The notes below the pieces were generated by a model that saw only the letters and a program-made list of their open reading frames with translations, made no database searches and was not told the DNA's origin. Below are positions 1-11,960 of a stretch of 64,000 bases of DNA, piece by piece; positions within the stretch are counted from its first letter, which is position 1; each line of letters opens with the position of its first letter. The stretch comes from Lactuca virosa. Lineage: Eukaryota > Streptophyta > Magnoliopsida > Asterales > Asteraceae. The translations under genes and the position numbers were made by a program. The stretch lies in assembly GCA_928212115.1 (NCBI GenBank), contig CAKMRJ010003334.1, positions 95,624,224 through 95,688,223 on the forward strand, in the 5' to 3' direction.

Positions 1-84
1 AACAATATTCAATGATAACAAAAACTAAGCAATCAATGCATACATTCCATGTAGAGGGTTGAAGCTAAAACGTTTAGTTTGTCA

Positions 85-238
85 AAAATGACTACACACT
101 ATTAAAAACATTGTAAAAATATGGTTTAAATTTTTAATTATTATAGACGTAAGAATAATATGATTTAAATTTTTAATTATTATAATAATTATAAGATATA
201 AAAAATGACTACACACTATCAAAAACATTGTAAAAATG
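85..238. repeat. Direct repeat pair in AT-rich flank
   Basis: A 36-bp word beginning AAAATGACTACACACTAT occurs at about 85-120 and again at about 203-238 with one or two differences. A second word (TTTAAATTTTTAATTATTAT) is doubled between them at about 126 and 163. The rest of 1-610 is AT-rich sequence in which I see no gene. Confidence 0.7.
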
Positions 239-616
239 ATTTTGGCATATGATATTTTGAAGATTTAAAAGATAAATATGATTTTAAAAATTAAACTGGA
301 CAAATAAAATATTTTGATGTTTAAAAATGAAATATACAAAATTCTCATTTATTAACATATATTCGTTCATTGAAATATTTATTTTTGTAACAATAATCTA
401 TTTTGAAATATTCATGCGTGACTTGAGCCTCCATTCAGATAGCTTAAACAAGAATGTCGAGTAAGAACCATATAATCAAGATTAAAACAAGGACCAATTA
501 GTAATTATATATTTCTAATTTTGTTGTATTTGTCTATTGAATATTGGAACCGTTTATTCAAAATTAATTATTTTAGCCCTAAATAACTAAATAATTATGA
601 AAATCTGCTTATTAAA

Positions 617-821
617 CCATCTCCAATGCTGGTTCAATGAGAGTTGAATGGGGAGTTTAATCCCATTAAACTCAAAATCCCCATTGTGGGTTAATGACAT
701 GACATTCAATAGAATAGAGAGTTTAATCCCCATTGAACTCTACACTCTCTCTCCTCATACACACACATAAATGATGTGACAATCCATTAAATTGTATTGA
801 GTTTAATGCATTAGAATCACC
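617..821. mobile_element. Small MITE-like element
   Basis: A roughly 205-bp segment is bounded by TTAAA on both sides (612-616 and 822-826). Its ends are imperfect inverted repeats: CCATCTCCAATGC on the left, GCATTAGAATCACC on the right. The inside carries repeated GAGTTTAATCCC words. The length, flanking duplication and lack of coding fit a non-autonomous DNA transposon. The inverted ends are weak, so the superfamily is not assigned. Confidence 0.45.
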
Positions 822-1079
822 TTAAAATTTAAAAACGATTAAATACATTTAAACACATTTTAATCATCAAAATCAAAATCTGATATCATAAATTACCGAT
901 AATATTCAAAATAACTAATAAATAATTTTTATAAATCATCCAAACAATGAAACAACAAAACAAAGGCGGAGAGTAGCGTTGAAATTTGATTTTTGGGAAT
1001 GGAATCCATGTGGGAGGGAAATGACAAGAACAAATAAACCCCCCCAAAATTTGCAAAATCCCGCCTAATTTTCTTACAG

Positions 1080-1547
1080 GTGGTGCTCAATCCAGAAAAC
1101 ATTCGCATCATCACGAAGCAAAAACCCAAAATCTTCTTCATTCTCTCTCCTCTATCACTTCCGTCGCCGCTTCATATTTCCTTTTTCACTGTTTCAGCAT
1201 ACCGATGGTCTGAAATCCAGCTTCATATCAACTATTATCATTGCGTCTTCATCCGGTTATCAGGTAAAAATTTCACATTTGAGATTTTATTCACAGTTTA
1301 TTTGTTATTTAATGTCTGAGCTGAATGGTCTTGAACCTTGAAGCGGGTAGGGTTTTGGTCCTTTAGTTACAAAGTGCCCGTTCACGATATTTGACGATCA
1401 ACCGATTCGATAGTTTAAATTCGTCGGTATTCGAGTCATTGTGTGTGCGATATTTTGTCAAGATGACCTTCGATGTAATGAATGAAGGCTTTATTTTGTC
1501 AGTGTGCATGCATTAATGTTATATGATTCTGTGTAGGGTTTCTAGTG
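1080..1547 (+). other. 5' leader of the PHD-GNAT gene with probable 5'UTR intron
   Basis: Upstream of the start codon there is a good donor (ATCAG|GTAAAA, intron from 1264) and a good acceptor (TGTGTAG|GGTTTC, intron end 1536). This suggests a 273-bp 5'UTR intron and a short second leader exon, 1537-1547. The transcription start is not determined; pyrimidine-rich sequence at about 1130-1190 is typical of a plant leader. Transcript evidence would be needed to place the cap site. Confidence 0.5.
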
Positions 1548-4500
1548 ATGCGATTTAGGTCGACTGAGATATCAAACTCGGAGAAAGCAGAATCTGATTT
1601 TTCTCTGGAGAATCGTGATGCCGTTGATGAAAGTATGGGTTCATTGAACTGTGGTTTCGAGCCTTTGTTGGATGGAATAGTTGAAAAGAGGGCAAAAGAG
1701 ACCGAACATATGGTATGTGTTGATAAACCTGCTTATGATCTTGAAGTTGTCATGTGTAAGGTAGAAAAGAGCATAACCATGGAGGATAAAAACGATAGCA
1801 GAGATGTGGATGATACATTGCTACATTTGGGTTCAAAGGTGTTGGCTTCTACAGGAAATATTATTAAGTCCCGTGCAGAAAGAGAAATGGACGAGTGTGT
1901 TAAAATTAAATGTGTTAAAGTTCCTTTTAAAGAAGGAAAATATTTGATGCCTGTGAATTCATATGAGCTGGATTGTAGTTTGAAAGAGGAAATAAAATCA
2001 TCACGTGTGGTATCAACTGATACTTGTCAGCCTAAGGTTTTAGCTCCTACTTCACCACATAAAAAAGCCATGGAATATAAAAAATGGTCTGCAAATGTGG
2101 AATTTGGGAGCAATGTTGATGCTGTTGCAAATACCATTGATGAGGATGACAAAGCTAGTATTGGGATTAAAAAAGGTAAAAGGGGGAGGAAGAGGAAACC
2201 TTTGAAAAGTTCTGAATGTAATGGAGATGTAAGGGATAAAAAAGAAAAAGTTAAGAAGGGTGGGCCCCACCTAAGTGGTAGGGTGCTGCGGTCAAGGCCT
2301 ATGATGAAGAGTGACAATGTCAAGGTGGATGAGAGTGGGCTCTGTGAGAGTCTTGTTGGCTTCAAAAGAAAGATGGAAGCTGAATGTTTAGACCAAACTG
2401 AGGTCAAAGAAGTCAATGTAAACAGTCAACTGACTGGTCAACCACGGAAGAAGCAAAAACGTCGTGGAAGACCTCCTAAGGCACAAGGTGAATCCACATC
2501 ATTACATGTGACTGATGACGTGGCGGTTTTCAAGAAATTAGAACGCAGGGGAAGACCACCTAAAGTGCAGGCAGGGGAGTTGACCAATTCAACAAAGTCA
2601 AAGCTTGTGGTGGGCAAGAAAAACAACAATCAGTTGAAGGGTAAAAATGTCAAAAAGAGTCCCAAGATTCACAATGGGCATAAAGAAGATGGAGTATTAA
2701 ACACCACTGGTGACAACAAACAAAAGTTGAAGAATTCTAAAAAAGACAATGATCACACAGGTGGTGAAAAGAGGCGAGAAATACAGCAGTCAGTGAGAGA
2801 TCAAATAGTTAGTATTTTAATGAAGGCAGGATGGACAGTTGAGCATAGACCTAGGAAAGAAAGAACATACATGGATGCAGTATATGTTGATCTCAAAGGT
2901 GGGACCCACTGGTCTGTTACAAAAGCTTACTATTCTCTCAAAAAGAGAATCGAAAATGGTAAGGCTGATGATAAAGAAGTTTCCGCTTTTACCCCTATAC
3001 CCGATGAGAAAATCAGTGTACTACTAAGGGTTGTTACAAAGGTCAGAAGCGATAAAGATAAGCTGAAAAAAAATAAGAAAAAGAAAAAGAAAAACAATAG
3101 TGACAAGGGTACAAGTGAGGGTGAAATAGTCATGAGTGGTGGAAGTGGAAGTGGAAGTGAAGCTCCAGTTAAGAAGAAGCTCAAAGATGGTAAAAAGAAG
3201 AAGCAAACACATAAATCTGATGTAAAATTGGGTAATAAATCATTAAAAAGGCAGCCAAAAGTAAGTCAGAAAAGTCAACAGAGCAGAAAGCCACGTCTTG
3301 TTGCTAGAATCTCCAGTAAGGGAAATGATGAAGATGATGATGGGTGTTTGATATACAGTGGGAAACGGAATCTTCTTTCATGGATGATAGATTTGGGTGT
3401 TGTTATGCCAGGTGGCAAGTTGCAGTATGGGGAAGGTAAAAAAAGAAACGGGTTGCTTGAGGGAAAAGTTACCCATGATGGGATTCATTGCAGTTGCTGT
3501 AATGAAACTGTGGACATATCAAGTTTCATATCCCATGGTGGAGGAAAAGGGAAACTCAATCAGACACTAAAAGATTTATATTTCCAGTCTGGATCATCTT
3601 TTCTAAAGTGTCTCCTGGAATCCTGGAGGAAGGAAGAGGAATCAAATACCATCAGATTTAATCTTGTTGATGTTGAAGGAGATGATCCTAATGATGACAC
3701 GTGTAATATATGTGGAGATGGTGGTGATTTGATTTGTTGTGATGGTTGCCCTTCCACATTCCATCAAAGCTGCCTTGATATCCAAGTAACTATAAATCTA
3801 TCATCACTTTTCTTGTTTTCAAAGTCTTTAGTTTAATTAATGTCTTATTAATATGTTTGTGTTGTAGAACTTTCCTTCTGGTGTCTGGCATTGCCTATAC
3901 TGTTGTTGCAAATTTTGTGGACTTGTTTCTCAAATGGATGATTCTCGAATGATCTCATGCTGCTTGTGTGAGGAAAAATGTAAGCAATCATTGAAGATAA
4001 TATAATTTTATTTTTATCTTATATCATTCCTGTCTTCATTAGCCAATGTATCTTGCTAACGAGTTAATTTATTTTGTTGTTAAAGTTCATGGGTTGTGTG
4101 TACAAGAAGAAGATGCTTTAAATCTTGATTCCAGTGGGCTGTCTTTCTGTGGGAGTAAATGCCAGGAGGTATGGAATTACTGTTTCCAGTCGGAATCTTA
4201 TTTCATTAACATGTGATTAATACTTTGTTCTTTGATAGCTCTTTGAACAACTAAAAACATATCTCGGGGTCAAATTTGAGCTTGAAGATGGATTTTCATG
4301 GACACTGCTTCAGCGTGCTGATGTCAGCCAAGATTCTATACTTGTTGATGCTCCAGAAAAGATCAAATGCAATTCCAAATTGGCTGTTGCATTTTCTGTC
4401 ATGGATGAGTGTTTTGTGCCAATTATGGATGAGAGAAGTGGAGTTAATATGATTCATGATGTTGTTTACAATTGTGGGTAAGTTCTAAATAACGAACTAT

Positions 4501-5681
4501 ATTTTTCTTGTATTTAAGTGGATGTAGTTTAAAAAGTAGTGTTAAAAAATTTATTTCAGGTCAAACTTCAGGAGGTTGGATTATTCTGGATTCTTTACAG
4601 CAGTTTTGGAGAGGGGCGATGAGTTGATCTCAGCAGCATCCATAAGGTTACTTTCTTTATAACTTTTTAAAATCTGTCTGAATTTTGTTCTAAAGATTTT
4701 ACTAATGTTTTTTTTACTAACATAACAGGATCCATGGGAAACGGTTAGCAGAAATGCCTTTTATTGGAACTCGCCACATGTATAGGCGTCAAGGGATGTG
4801 TCGTCGCCTATTAGATGCCATTGAATCCGTATGTTCTTTGTGATTAGCTCATGATCTTGATGTATAAATAATTAAGAATTACTCAATTCTTTTTTTTTTT
4901 TTAATAAATTCAGGCTCTTAGTTCTCTTGGTGTTGGAGAGCTGGTGATTCCTGCCATCCCAGAACTTTATAAAACATGGACCACTGTGTTTGGATTCAAG
5001 CCCCTTACAAAACCAAAGAGGCAAACAATGAAGTCCATGAGCATGGTTGTGTTTCCTGGAACAGACATTCTTCATAAACCTCTTCTCAACAACCACTTTG
5101 CTGATATGAATCTTGGTCCAGCTGGCGGTAAGTTATCTTATATGTGTAAATTCCAAGTTTGGTTCTTGTGGTATATTGTTTTGTGGGCCATGCTAAATTA
5201 CTTTTAAATTTATATGTCTTGGGACTAATTTTGGCTACCATAATTAAAGAAACAGCATCAAGTCCACTTACTTATGTCTTTAATTACTTGTTATGTAATT
5301 TCAGATGGCAAAGGTGTGGGATGTATCACTGTGGCAAATGACGATAATGCCCTTCACTCAGAAACCAAACCATCAAATACAATAGATTATGTGGTGAAAG
5401 AAGCTACACCCTTAAGGTATGCTCAAAGATCTGAATCTGAAACACCACCATCAGAGGCAACAACTTCGTCATCATCTGCTACAAAGTCTGAACATGTTTC
5501 AAGTGATTCAGACGTTCAATCTTCTCAACGTAAAGTTGCTGTTATAAAGAATACCTTTGACTTGAATCTTCAACCTTCTTCAAATGATTCTGATATACAA
5601 TCAAATGATCAAGATTCATTTGAATTATCAAACTCAAGGCCACAGTTTGACAACAATGCTTCCTGGTTTGATCCTACCTAA
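1548..5681 (+). CDS. IDM1-like PHD-finger / GNAT acetyltransferase
   Basis: Eight coding exons: 1548-3785, 3868-3979, 4086-4168, 4239-4477, 4560-4646, 4729-4828, 4914-5127 and 5305-5681. All junctions are GT-AG and in phase, giving 1149 aa. Domain order: AT-hook-like RGRPPK at residues about 305-311 and 333-339; basic Lys-rich tracts; an MBD-like block with GWTVEHRPR and GTHWSVTKAYYSLKKRI (about 414-470); a Cys-containing Tify-binding-type domain (about 640-695); a PHD finger starting CNICGDGGDLICCDGCP (about 719-765); then a GNAT fold with the acetyl-CoA loop RRQGMCRRLL near residue 940. This architecture and length match the plant family of INCREASED DNA METHYLATION 1 and its paralogues (Arabidopsis At1g05380/At4g14920 group). 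IDM1 itself is a nuclear histone H3 acetyltransferase that helps target active DNA demethylation. Which paralogue this is cannot be decided by eye. ATG 1548 was chosen as the first ATG after the leader intron. The acidic, Ser-rich tail carries DLNLQP (residues 1110-1115). Confidence 0.93.
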
Positions 5682-6430
5682 CTAGGCTAAATCATCGGTA
5701 CGTTAGTTTCTTTTTTTCTCTGCAACCTTAACCATAGGGTGTTTTTTAATGATGGAATGGAATGCAAGTTGCAATATATAACTTATTTCTATTTTTGTAA
5801 ATTTTATTACATAAATCTCTTTTAAGAAAAGTTCCATCATGTTTATTTTGGTGTTAATGATCTTTATTATGTGTAATTTCATATTTGTAGACAGAAGCTC
5901 ATTAGTTATAATTAAAATAATCAATAGAGTAGAGTTAGGATTGTATAATTTACTTACATCTAATATAAAGTTTTCATATGCAAATTCATTCCGTTCCTAC
6001 AAGCCAACCAAATATGATTATGAACAGTAATGTCTCATTCTATTACTATATCTGTTCTATTCATTTGTCATTCCATTTTGTCCAACCAAACACACAGTTA
6101 AGTGCTAAAAAGTCAGCTTGTTTTGGTATTTTTGGGTGTGGTATGAAATGATGTAGTAGTAACTTGTGATTAAATAAAACTGTGCTTGTTACAGGTTGAC
6201 TGTTGTAAAAATGGAAGCAGATGAATCAAGGTATGGATGCTTATTTATCAGACTCCATTGCCTTGATGATGATGATGATGCTATATATATAGATTATAGA
6301 CGAGGGATGTGTAGTCTCTGTAAATACGTCTTTTGTAGTGAAATTTTGGCTACTATGAAATCATACATAGCTAACTTTTGGTGCACAAGGGTTAACTTTT
6401 GTATGGTATGCAATGTACCATTTTGAATCA
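5682..6430 (+). other. 3' flank / probable 3'UTR intron of the PHD-GNAT gene
   Basis: Just after the stop codon there is a donor-like site (ATCATCG|GTACGT, 5698) and an acceptor-like site (TTGTTACAG|GTTGAC, exon from 6195). The 3'UTR may therefore be spliced, removing about 497 bp of AT-rich sequence. Past 6430 no gene is seen up to the MITE at 6741. Confidence 0.35.
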
Positions 6431-6740
6431 CTCCAATCCAAGCAATGAATATCTTGGGGTTAATTTGTCTTTTGTAGAGATGCTTATGACTTGCTTATGA
6501 TAACTTGGAAGTTTGATGTTTAAATTCTTCATTTACATGTCACATAGGACCTAATTGTTACCCATGACAAATATGATCAGATAAGTTGTGTTGTATTTGA
6601 CATGGACCAGATTGTATTACAAATGATATTATCAATGGACAAAATTTGCAATTTTTGTAAGTATTTGCCATTATTAGAATAAAATAAATCAATTGGTTTT
6701 GATCCGATGGTTTTGGTTTGTTAAAATGGATTGTAAAATA

Positions 6741-7002
6741 CTCCCTCCGTCCCAAAATAATAGTCCACAGATAAAAAACACACAGTTTAAGAAAACATTA
6801 ATTACCATTAACTTTATTAAATAAAATGACAGTCTTACCTTTCTGTTGCATTTAATTCTATGGTAGTTGCATTTAATTTTATGGTAATTTAACTAACAAT
6901 GAGGGGTATTATGGTAAAATACATGTTTATTTTTAGAAGTAAGCAATTATTTTGAGACAAACCAAAAAGGAAACATGGACTATTAATATGAGACGGAGGG
7001 AG
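6741..7002. mobile_element. Stowaway-type MITE
   Basis: A 262-bp element starts CTCCCTCCGTCCCA and ends with the near-complement GAGACGGAGGGAG, flanked by TA on both sides (6739-6740 and 7003-7004). CTCCCTCCGTCCC ends with a TA duplication are the signature of Stowaway (Tc1/mariner) MITEs in plants. It carries no ORF. It sits between the PHD-GNAT gene and RPS18. Confidence 0.92.
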
Positions 7003-7940
7003 TATAACTTTTACTTTTGATATGTAGTAAAAGTTTTGTAACATGGAACATTTACTTGTGACAGTTGGAAGATGTTTGCTAAAATAGTGGAAGAAGACCA
7101 TAGAGCTCGCATTTACTTTTTATGTATAAATCATTAAATTGTTAAATGATTTTTTCTGAAGTTTGGTTTGGAAAAATAATTCATCATGATACGTTTTTAC
7201 ATTTTAAATATAATCACATTAGGATATTAATGCAGTTGCCAATAGTCTAGAAGTTAGCAAAGTACACGTCTACAAAGATAAATAGTATTTATAAGATTAA
7301 AAAGCCTATCTCTTTGAGTTATAATTTTATTTATGGCAAAAATGAAAAATGTAATGTTTAAAGATGCCTTACTATTATCATTTTTGAAAGTAGAGAATTT
7401 CAATCCCTTTGCTCATAATGGATCAACTTGGATTATCTTTTATTACTAACTTGGAGTCAAATAGCTCGGGAAAAGAACTTTATTTTTCTTTCCCCTCCAA
7501 GTGAAATACGACAAATCGATGTGTTTAATGCATAAAAGCTATAGAGTTAGTATATTATGGGATAATGGGAATAAGATTATTAAAGTTGTTACATAATTTC
7601 TATTTCTATCCAACATTGTTTACTTATATGAACGTTAAATGATAATTTGGATCAACCCGATCAAAGTCCGTTTCAACTTTCATTCTTTCAAGTTTCGAGC
7701 CATAAATTAAAAACGTAACCTATTAACAAAATATCTAGTTTTTAGATGTGATTTTAAACGAATTATAAACGGTTATACTAATTCGATCACTTTATACTAA
7801 ACATGAATTAGAACTAAACTGGATTTCAAAAAACCAAAACCCGAACCGATTTCTACCGAAATCATACAAAAACAAATTTATTTTGACCCGTTATTAACAT
7901 ATAATCCGAGTATCCGACCCACTAATTGGTTTTGAAATAG
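7003..7940. other. Intergenic, no feature seen
   Basis: AT-rich sequence with stops in all frames. I see no gene, RNA gene or clear transposon end between the MITE and the RPS18 promoter. Confidence 0.6.
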
Positions 7941-7950
7941 TTAACATGCA

Positions 7951-8041
7951 GGCCCAGCCCACGTTGTCTTCTCAAAGGCATTTGTGGTTTCGGAGTTCGG
8001 AGTTCGGACTACAAATACGTTTTTAACTCGATTTTAGGGTT
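7951..8041 (+). promoter_or_regulatory. RPS18 promoter motifs: site II and telo-box
   Basis: GGCCCAGCCCAC at 7951-7962 contains a site II-type element (GGCCCA, reverse of TGGGCC). TTTAGGGTT at about 8033-8041 is a telo-box (AACCCTAAA in reverse). This pair is known to mark plant ribosomal-protein and other growth-linked promoters, where TCP factors and telo-box binding proteins act. Their place just upstream of the leader fits the downstream gene. A conventional TATA box is not obvious. Confidence 0.65.
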
Positions 8042-8732
8042 CTTTTTAGTTCTACCCTGAAGAAGGAAAGAGGAGGCAGAGCCGTCCATTGGAGTAAATT
8101 ATCGCAGGTTTCTTTCTTTCCATTTGTCTGTAACTCCAATTCAAATACATGTGATTGCAAGTCTCGTTTTGATCTATTTTAGTCGCATGATCAGTTGTTT
8201 CCAAAACAAATGAAAAAGATTAGTGTTGTTATATAATCTCTCCGTGAACAGCTTGTAGATTGGTAGGGAGAGTTTGCATCATACAGTAATCACTCTCTTC
8301 TCACTACCACGCTCTTTTATAAGTTTGAAAGTTATGCGATTGATAGAGGTGTGTGTGTGTGTGCGCTTTTGGTAGGAGAATTAGTTAGAGGATTGGAAGC
8401 GATGTGAGCAACGCCTATGGTTTTATTTATGGGTAAATAACTAAATATAGTGTTTGTAGAATCGATCCAAGTGAAACTCTGAATTAGTTAGAGGTCTATC
8501 TGTTAATGATCATATAAAGTTAGGGATCTGAAATTATGATTTCAATGACTATCTAGATAGTCAACATGATTTGCTGTTTTCTACCTAAACAGACTGATAA
8601 CATACTGTCAAATCTGCTTATTCAATTTGTTACAATTTTACATCACATTACACTTATATAGCCTCTTTAAAGTTTACGTTTTTGTTGTATTTCAGGTGTT
8701 GAGAGGAGAAAAAGCTTAATTGCAATACAACC
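8042..8732 (+). other. RPS18 leader with probable 5'UTR intron
   Basis: A donor at 8108 (ATCGCAG|GTTTCT) and an acceptor at 8695 (TTGTATTTCAG|GTGTTG) would remove a 588-bp intron from the leader, leaving a short second leader exon before ATG 8733. A GTGTGTGTGTGTG run lies at about 8350. This is a splice-site call only. Confidence 0.5.
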
Positions 8733-9515
8733 ATGGTACACCCAAATTCTTTCCCTCTTTTCCTTTATGTGTTTGTGCTTTTTATGTGTTGATGGTTGAT
8801 GAATTTGTTCTGCATTTGGCAGTCGCTTGTAGCAACTGAAGAATTTCAGCACATTCTTCGTATACAAAACACAAATGTTGATGGAAAGCAAAAAATCATG
8901 TTTGCTATGACCTCTATCAAGGGAATCGGGCGTCGGTTTTCAAATATTGTTTGCAAGAAGGCCGATGTTGACATGAACAAGAGGTAATTTGCCATTGATC
9001 AATCACCTAGAGTTGAATGATTCTTTTGATTTTTTCTAGAAAACCTTTTGTTCTTTCAAACTAACTTTCATGTCATTCATGATGATGCAGGGCTGGTGAA
9101 CTCTCGAATGCTGAGATTGATAATCTGATGACTATTGTTGCTAACCCTCGTCAGTTCAAAATCCCAGATTGGTTTCTTAACAGAAAGAAGGATTACAAAG
9201 ATGGGAAATACTCCCAGGTTACCTCTAATGCACTTGACATGAAGCTCAGAGATGACTTGGAGCGTCTCAAGAAGATCAGGTCTCTCATTTTCTTTTCCCT
9301 TTTGATGATTTATCTATACATGTGAATCATAATACTGTAATCTTGAAATAGATATTAGAGAAAAAGAATATATATAAATATGCTGACGTGGAATTTTGGT
9401 TTGTGTTAGGAACCACCGTGGGCTGCGTCACTACTGGGGTCTGAGAGTCCGTGGACAACACACCAAGACCACTGGTCGTAGGGGAAAGACTGTTGGTGTG
9501 TCCAAGAAGCGATAA
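8733..9515 (+). CDS. RPS18: 40S ribosomal protein S18 (uS13 family)
   Basis: Four coding exons: 8733-8735 (the ATG alone), 8823-8983, 9091-9279 and 9410-9515. They give 152 aa, the usual length for plant cytosolic RPS18. Recognisable blocks include ATEEFQHILRIQNTNVDGKQ, TSIKGIGRR, NPRQFKIPDWFLNRKKDY, the NHRGLRHYWGLRVRGQHTKT stretch, and the basic C-terminus RRGKTVGVSKKR. uS13 sits in the head of the 40S subunit and contacts tRNA and the 60S subunit. All junctions are GT-AG and in frame. The first coding exon is only the start codon, so the protein begins M|SLVAT. No frameshift or stop is present and the promoter carries ribosomal-protein-type motifs, so the gene looks functional. Confidence 0.97.
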
Positions 9516-10390
9516 GTTTGTCTCTGTTGAACCTTTTTTACAATTGGTGCTCTTTTTATTTTCTGCTAGCAAGTTGTTAGAATTTCTTGTCAAGAGATTA
9601 TTGGTTTATGAACTGCTGAGTTGATGGGTTTTTGTTTTTCTGTTTAATCGAAATCTTGAGTTAACTTTTGAGATACCAAAGCACCATGAGTCCATGACTG
9701 ATATAAAATGCCGTTCTATATTTTGCACTTCAAGCTGGACTTGATGCCATATCATTTTTGGAAAATAGTCCTAGAAAATCGGTTTGTATATGTATTAATA
9801 AACTTTATACAAAACAAATAGATACCAATAAACAAAAACCATTAGTCGGTGTCTGATAGCGATACCATGTGTATGACCAACTATTGATTCAAATGTCACA
9901 AGCTTAATGATAAACAGACGTATATTGAATATAATTGTACAGACACAAAATTATGATAAGTTTGTTCTAAATAGCCGTGATATTTAATTTCACATTAAAA
10001 ATTCTAACTTATATTTCCAACATTCTATAATTATTATGGACACTTGCTATTTGTAATTAAAACATTCTTAATATGTAGGTATATTGACCAGTACTATTAT
10101 GAAAACACAAAATTAACAATAATGACGTTCTATTTGTTTATTGGAACCTCGTTAAAATTATGAGAAATTAAATCTTCTCGTCCATTAAAACTATGAGAAA
10201 TTAAATATCCTTCTATATTTTCTTCGTATTCACCCTATATTTTCTTCGTATTCATCCTAATACCCATCTAATATGTGGACTTCAATGTTGTAACAAAAAT
10301 GTATTTATGAACCAGTACATCATATTTGAGTCGATCTGGGCATCAAGCCATCATATCATGTGTTTAGAAATATATTTGCGAATTAGTGGT
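9516..10390. other. Intergenic, no gene seen
   Basis: Holds the RPS18 3'UTR (probably to about 9700) followed by AT-rich sequence. TATATTTTCTTCGTATTCA-type words are repeated at about 10210-10255. I see no coding potential. Confidence 0.55.
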
Positions 10391-10468
10391 GGACGCAAAA
10401 CATTTAAATAGCGGTGACATTCATATTATGGACGCAAAACATTTAAATAGCGGCGACATTCATATTAT
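10391..10468. repeat. 39-bp tandem duplication
   Basis: A 39-bp unit starting GGACGCAAAACATTTAAATA occurs at 10391-10429 and 10430-10468 with a single difference (GGTGACATT versus GGCGACATT). It abuts the left end of the long inverted repeat that follows. Confidence 0.9.
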
Positions 10469-10919
10469 GAAGTCATTCACTCCCAACCCACTGAACCCAC
10501 TGCCACATCACTTTTTCTCTTTTATTTTTCTTCATCTTTCCGAACCCACAACACACTGAAACCTTATCTTTTTGAACTCACTCAACCCACTCAATTAAAA
10601 AAAAATACAAAACAATCAAATGTAAAATCTTAATTAGCAATAGAGTTATCGGCGGTACCACTCTCGCTTCAACGAGTGGGTTGATTGGTTTCACTAATCC
10701 ACTTCATCATCTCTCTCTACTTTCTCTTTCTTATTTTCTCTTGTACCATGTGTTTTAAAACTTGTATCTTAGTTGTTTTGTATTTTTTTCAATTGAGTGG
10801 GTTGAATGAGTTCAAAAAGATAGGTTTTCCGTGTGTTGTGGGTTGGGAAAGATGAAAAAAATGAATAGACAAAAATTAATGTGACAGTGGGTTCGGTGGG
10901 TTGGGAGGGAACGACTCCC
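10469..10919. mobile_element. Foldback MITE with long inverted repeats
   Basis: The left arm (about 10469-10620) contains CCCAACCCACTGAACCCACT, CGAACCCACAACACAC and GAACTCACTCAACCCACTCA. The right arm (about 10770-10919) contains their reverse complements in reverse order. Arms of about 150 bp surround a 150-bp middle with no ORF. This is a long-TIR, foldback non-autonomous DNA element. Target duplications are not clear. Confidence 0.8.
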
Positions 10920-11960
10920 TCCTCCCTTAATAGAAAAACATTTTTTTTTCACTACAAGGTTGAATCGGAGTAGTGGCCCGGGACCCAACAGGCTCTATAC
11001 AGGTCCGCCACTGTCAGTACATGATATGAGTCAACTGGACAATCATATAATATAGATAAAATTTCACATCATATATATCACCTTTATCTATGAGATGCAT
11101 ATCTAATAGAACATTCAACAAATTAACAAGTTGAGTACCTTCCTCCCCTCATTTAACAGGACGACGCCAACACCAAGTTCAACCATCATTCGACTTTCTA
11201 TCCTGAATGTAACAGTTTTGCTCCATCTCTAAACGAATAGACGAGGAAACCGAGAACATAATAATTGGTCGCCAATCTAGAGATCATTTCAAAATTGAAT
11301 ATTAGACTCGTTCCCAAGTATATATTTTTAACATGGAAGTTAGAACAACATCCTTGTCCTCCAACCGTTTCCATGAAGCAACAATTCTACCCACCATTTG
11401 TACATGTACCTAACTTGAATCCTCCTTTAACACAAACAGCTGTAATAACCTTAACCCATAACAATTCACCACATGTCAAGAAACTCTATTTCCATTTTAG
11501 AAGGAAAACAAAATTAAAAGCTGTCAAACTCCAGATATTAAGCCCCCATGCTCCAAATCTGCCAAAAGTGAATCCCAATTAACCCATGACATTTTTCTAT
11601 GATCCCCCCCCCCCTCTTAGAATTTGGAGCAATAAAATTCCAAAATTTTTGCGGGTTCCACATCTTAAAGAAGTCGGGGAACTCTCTTGGGTGGACTTCA
11701 AGTGCGATGATAGTCAGTCTGATGTTTTCTACCATGCCATCTTTATTAGTTTAAAGACCGGGCTTGGGGTTGGTCTCAGTGGTCAATGAAAATATATTAG
11801 TGTGTTGTCTTAACATACATAAATTTTATTAGACTGCTAGCTTTACCAGCGGTAGGAGGGTGAAAAGACGGTGCATGAGCGAAGTAGGATCCTCTTTTTT
11901 TGTATCCCATCAACGATATTCTTTGGTTTTGGTACATAACAATTTGCTTATGCACACTAA
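10920..11960. other. Intergenic, decayed repeat sequence
   Basis: Contains GGTCCGCCACTG at about 11002-11013, the reverse of a CAGTGGCGGACC word common at hAT-like transposon ends, and a run of 12 C at about 11605. Small open frames here show no recognisable domain. I see no gene. Confidence 0.45.

Noticed and set aside
1545..1547. GTG at 1545 as start of the PHD-GNAT gene
   Set aside because: Plant nuclear genes start at ATG; the ATG at 1548 is in the same frame and is the natural start.
2027..2629. Minus-strand frames opposite exon 1 of the PHD-GNAT gene
   Set aside because: Shadows of the Lys/Gly-rich coding strand.
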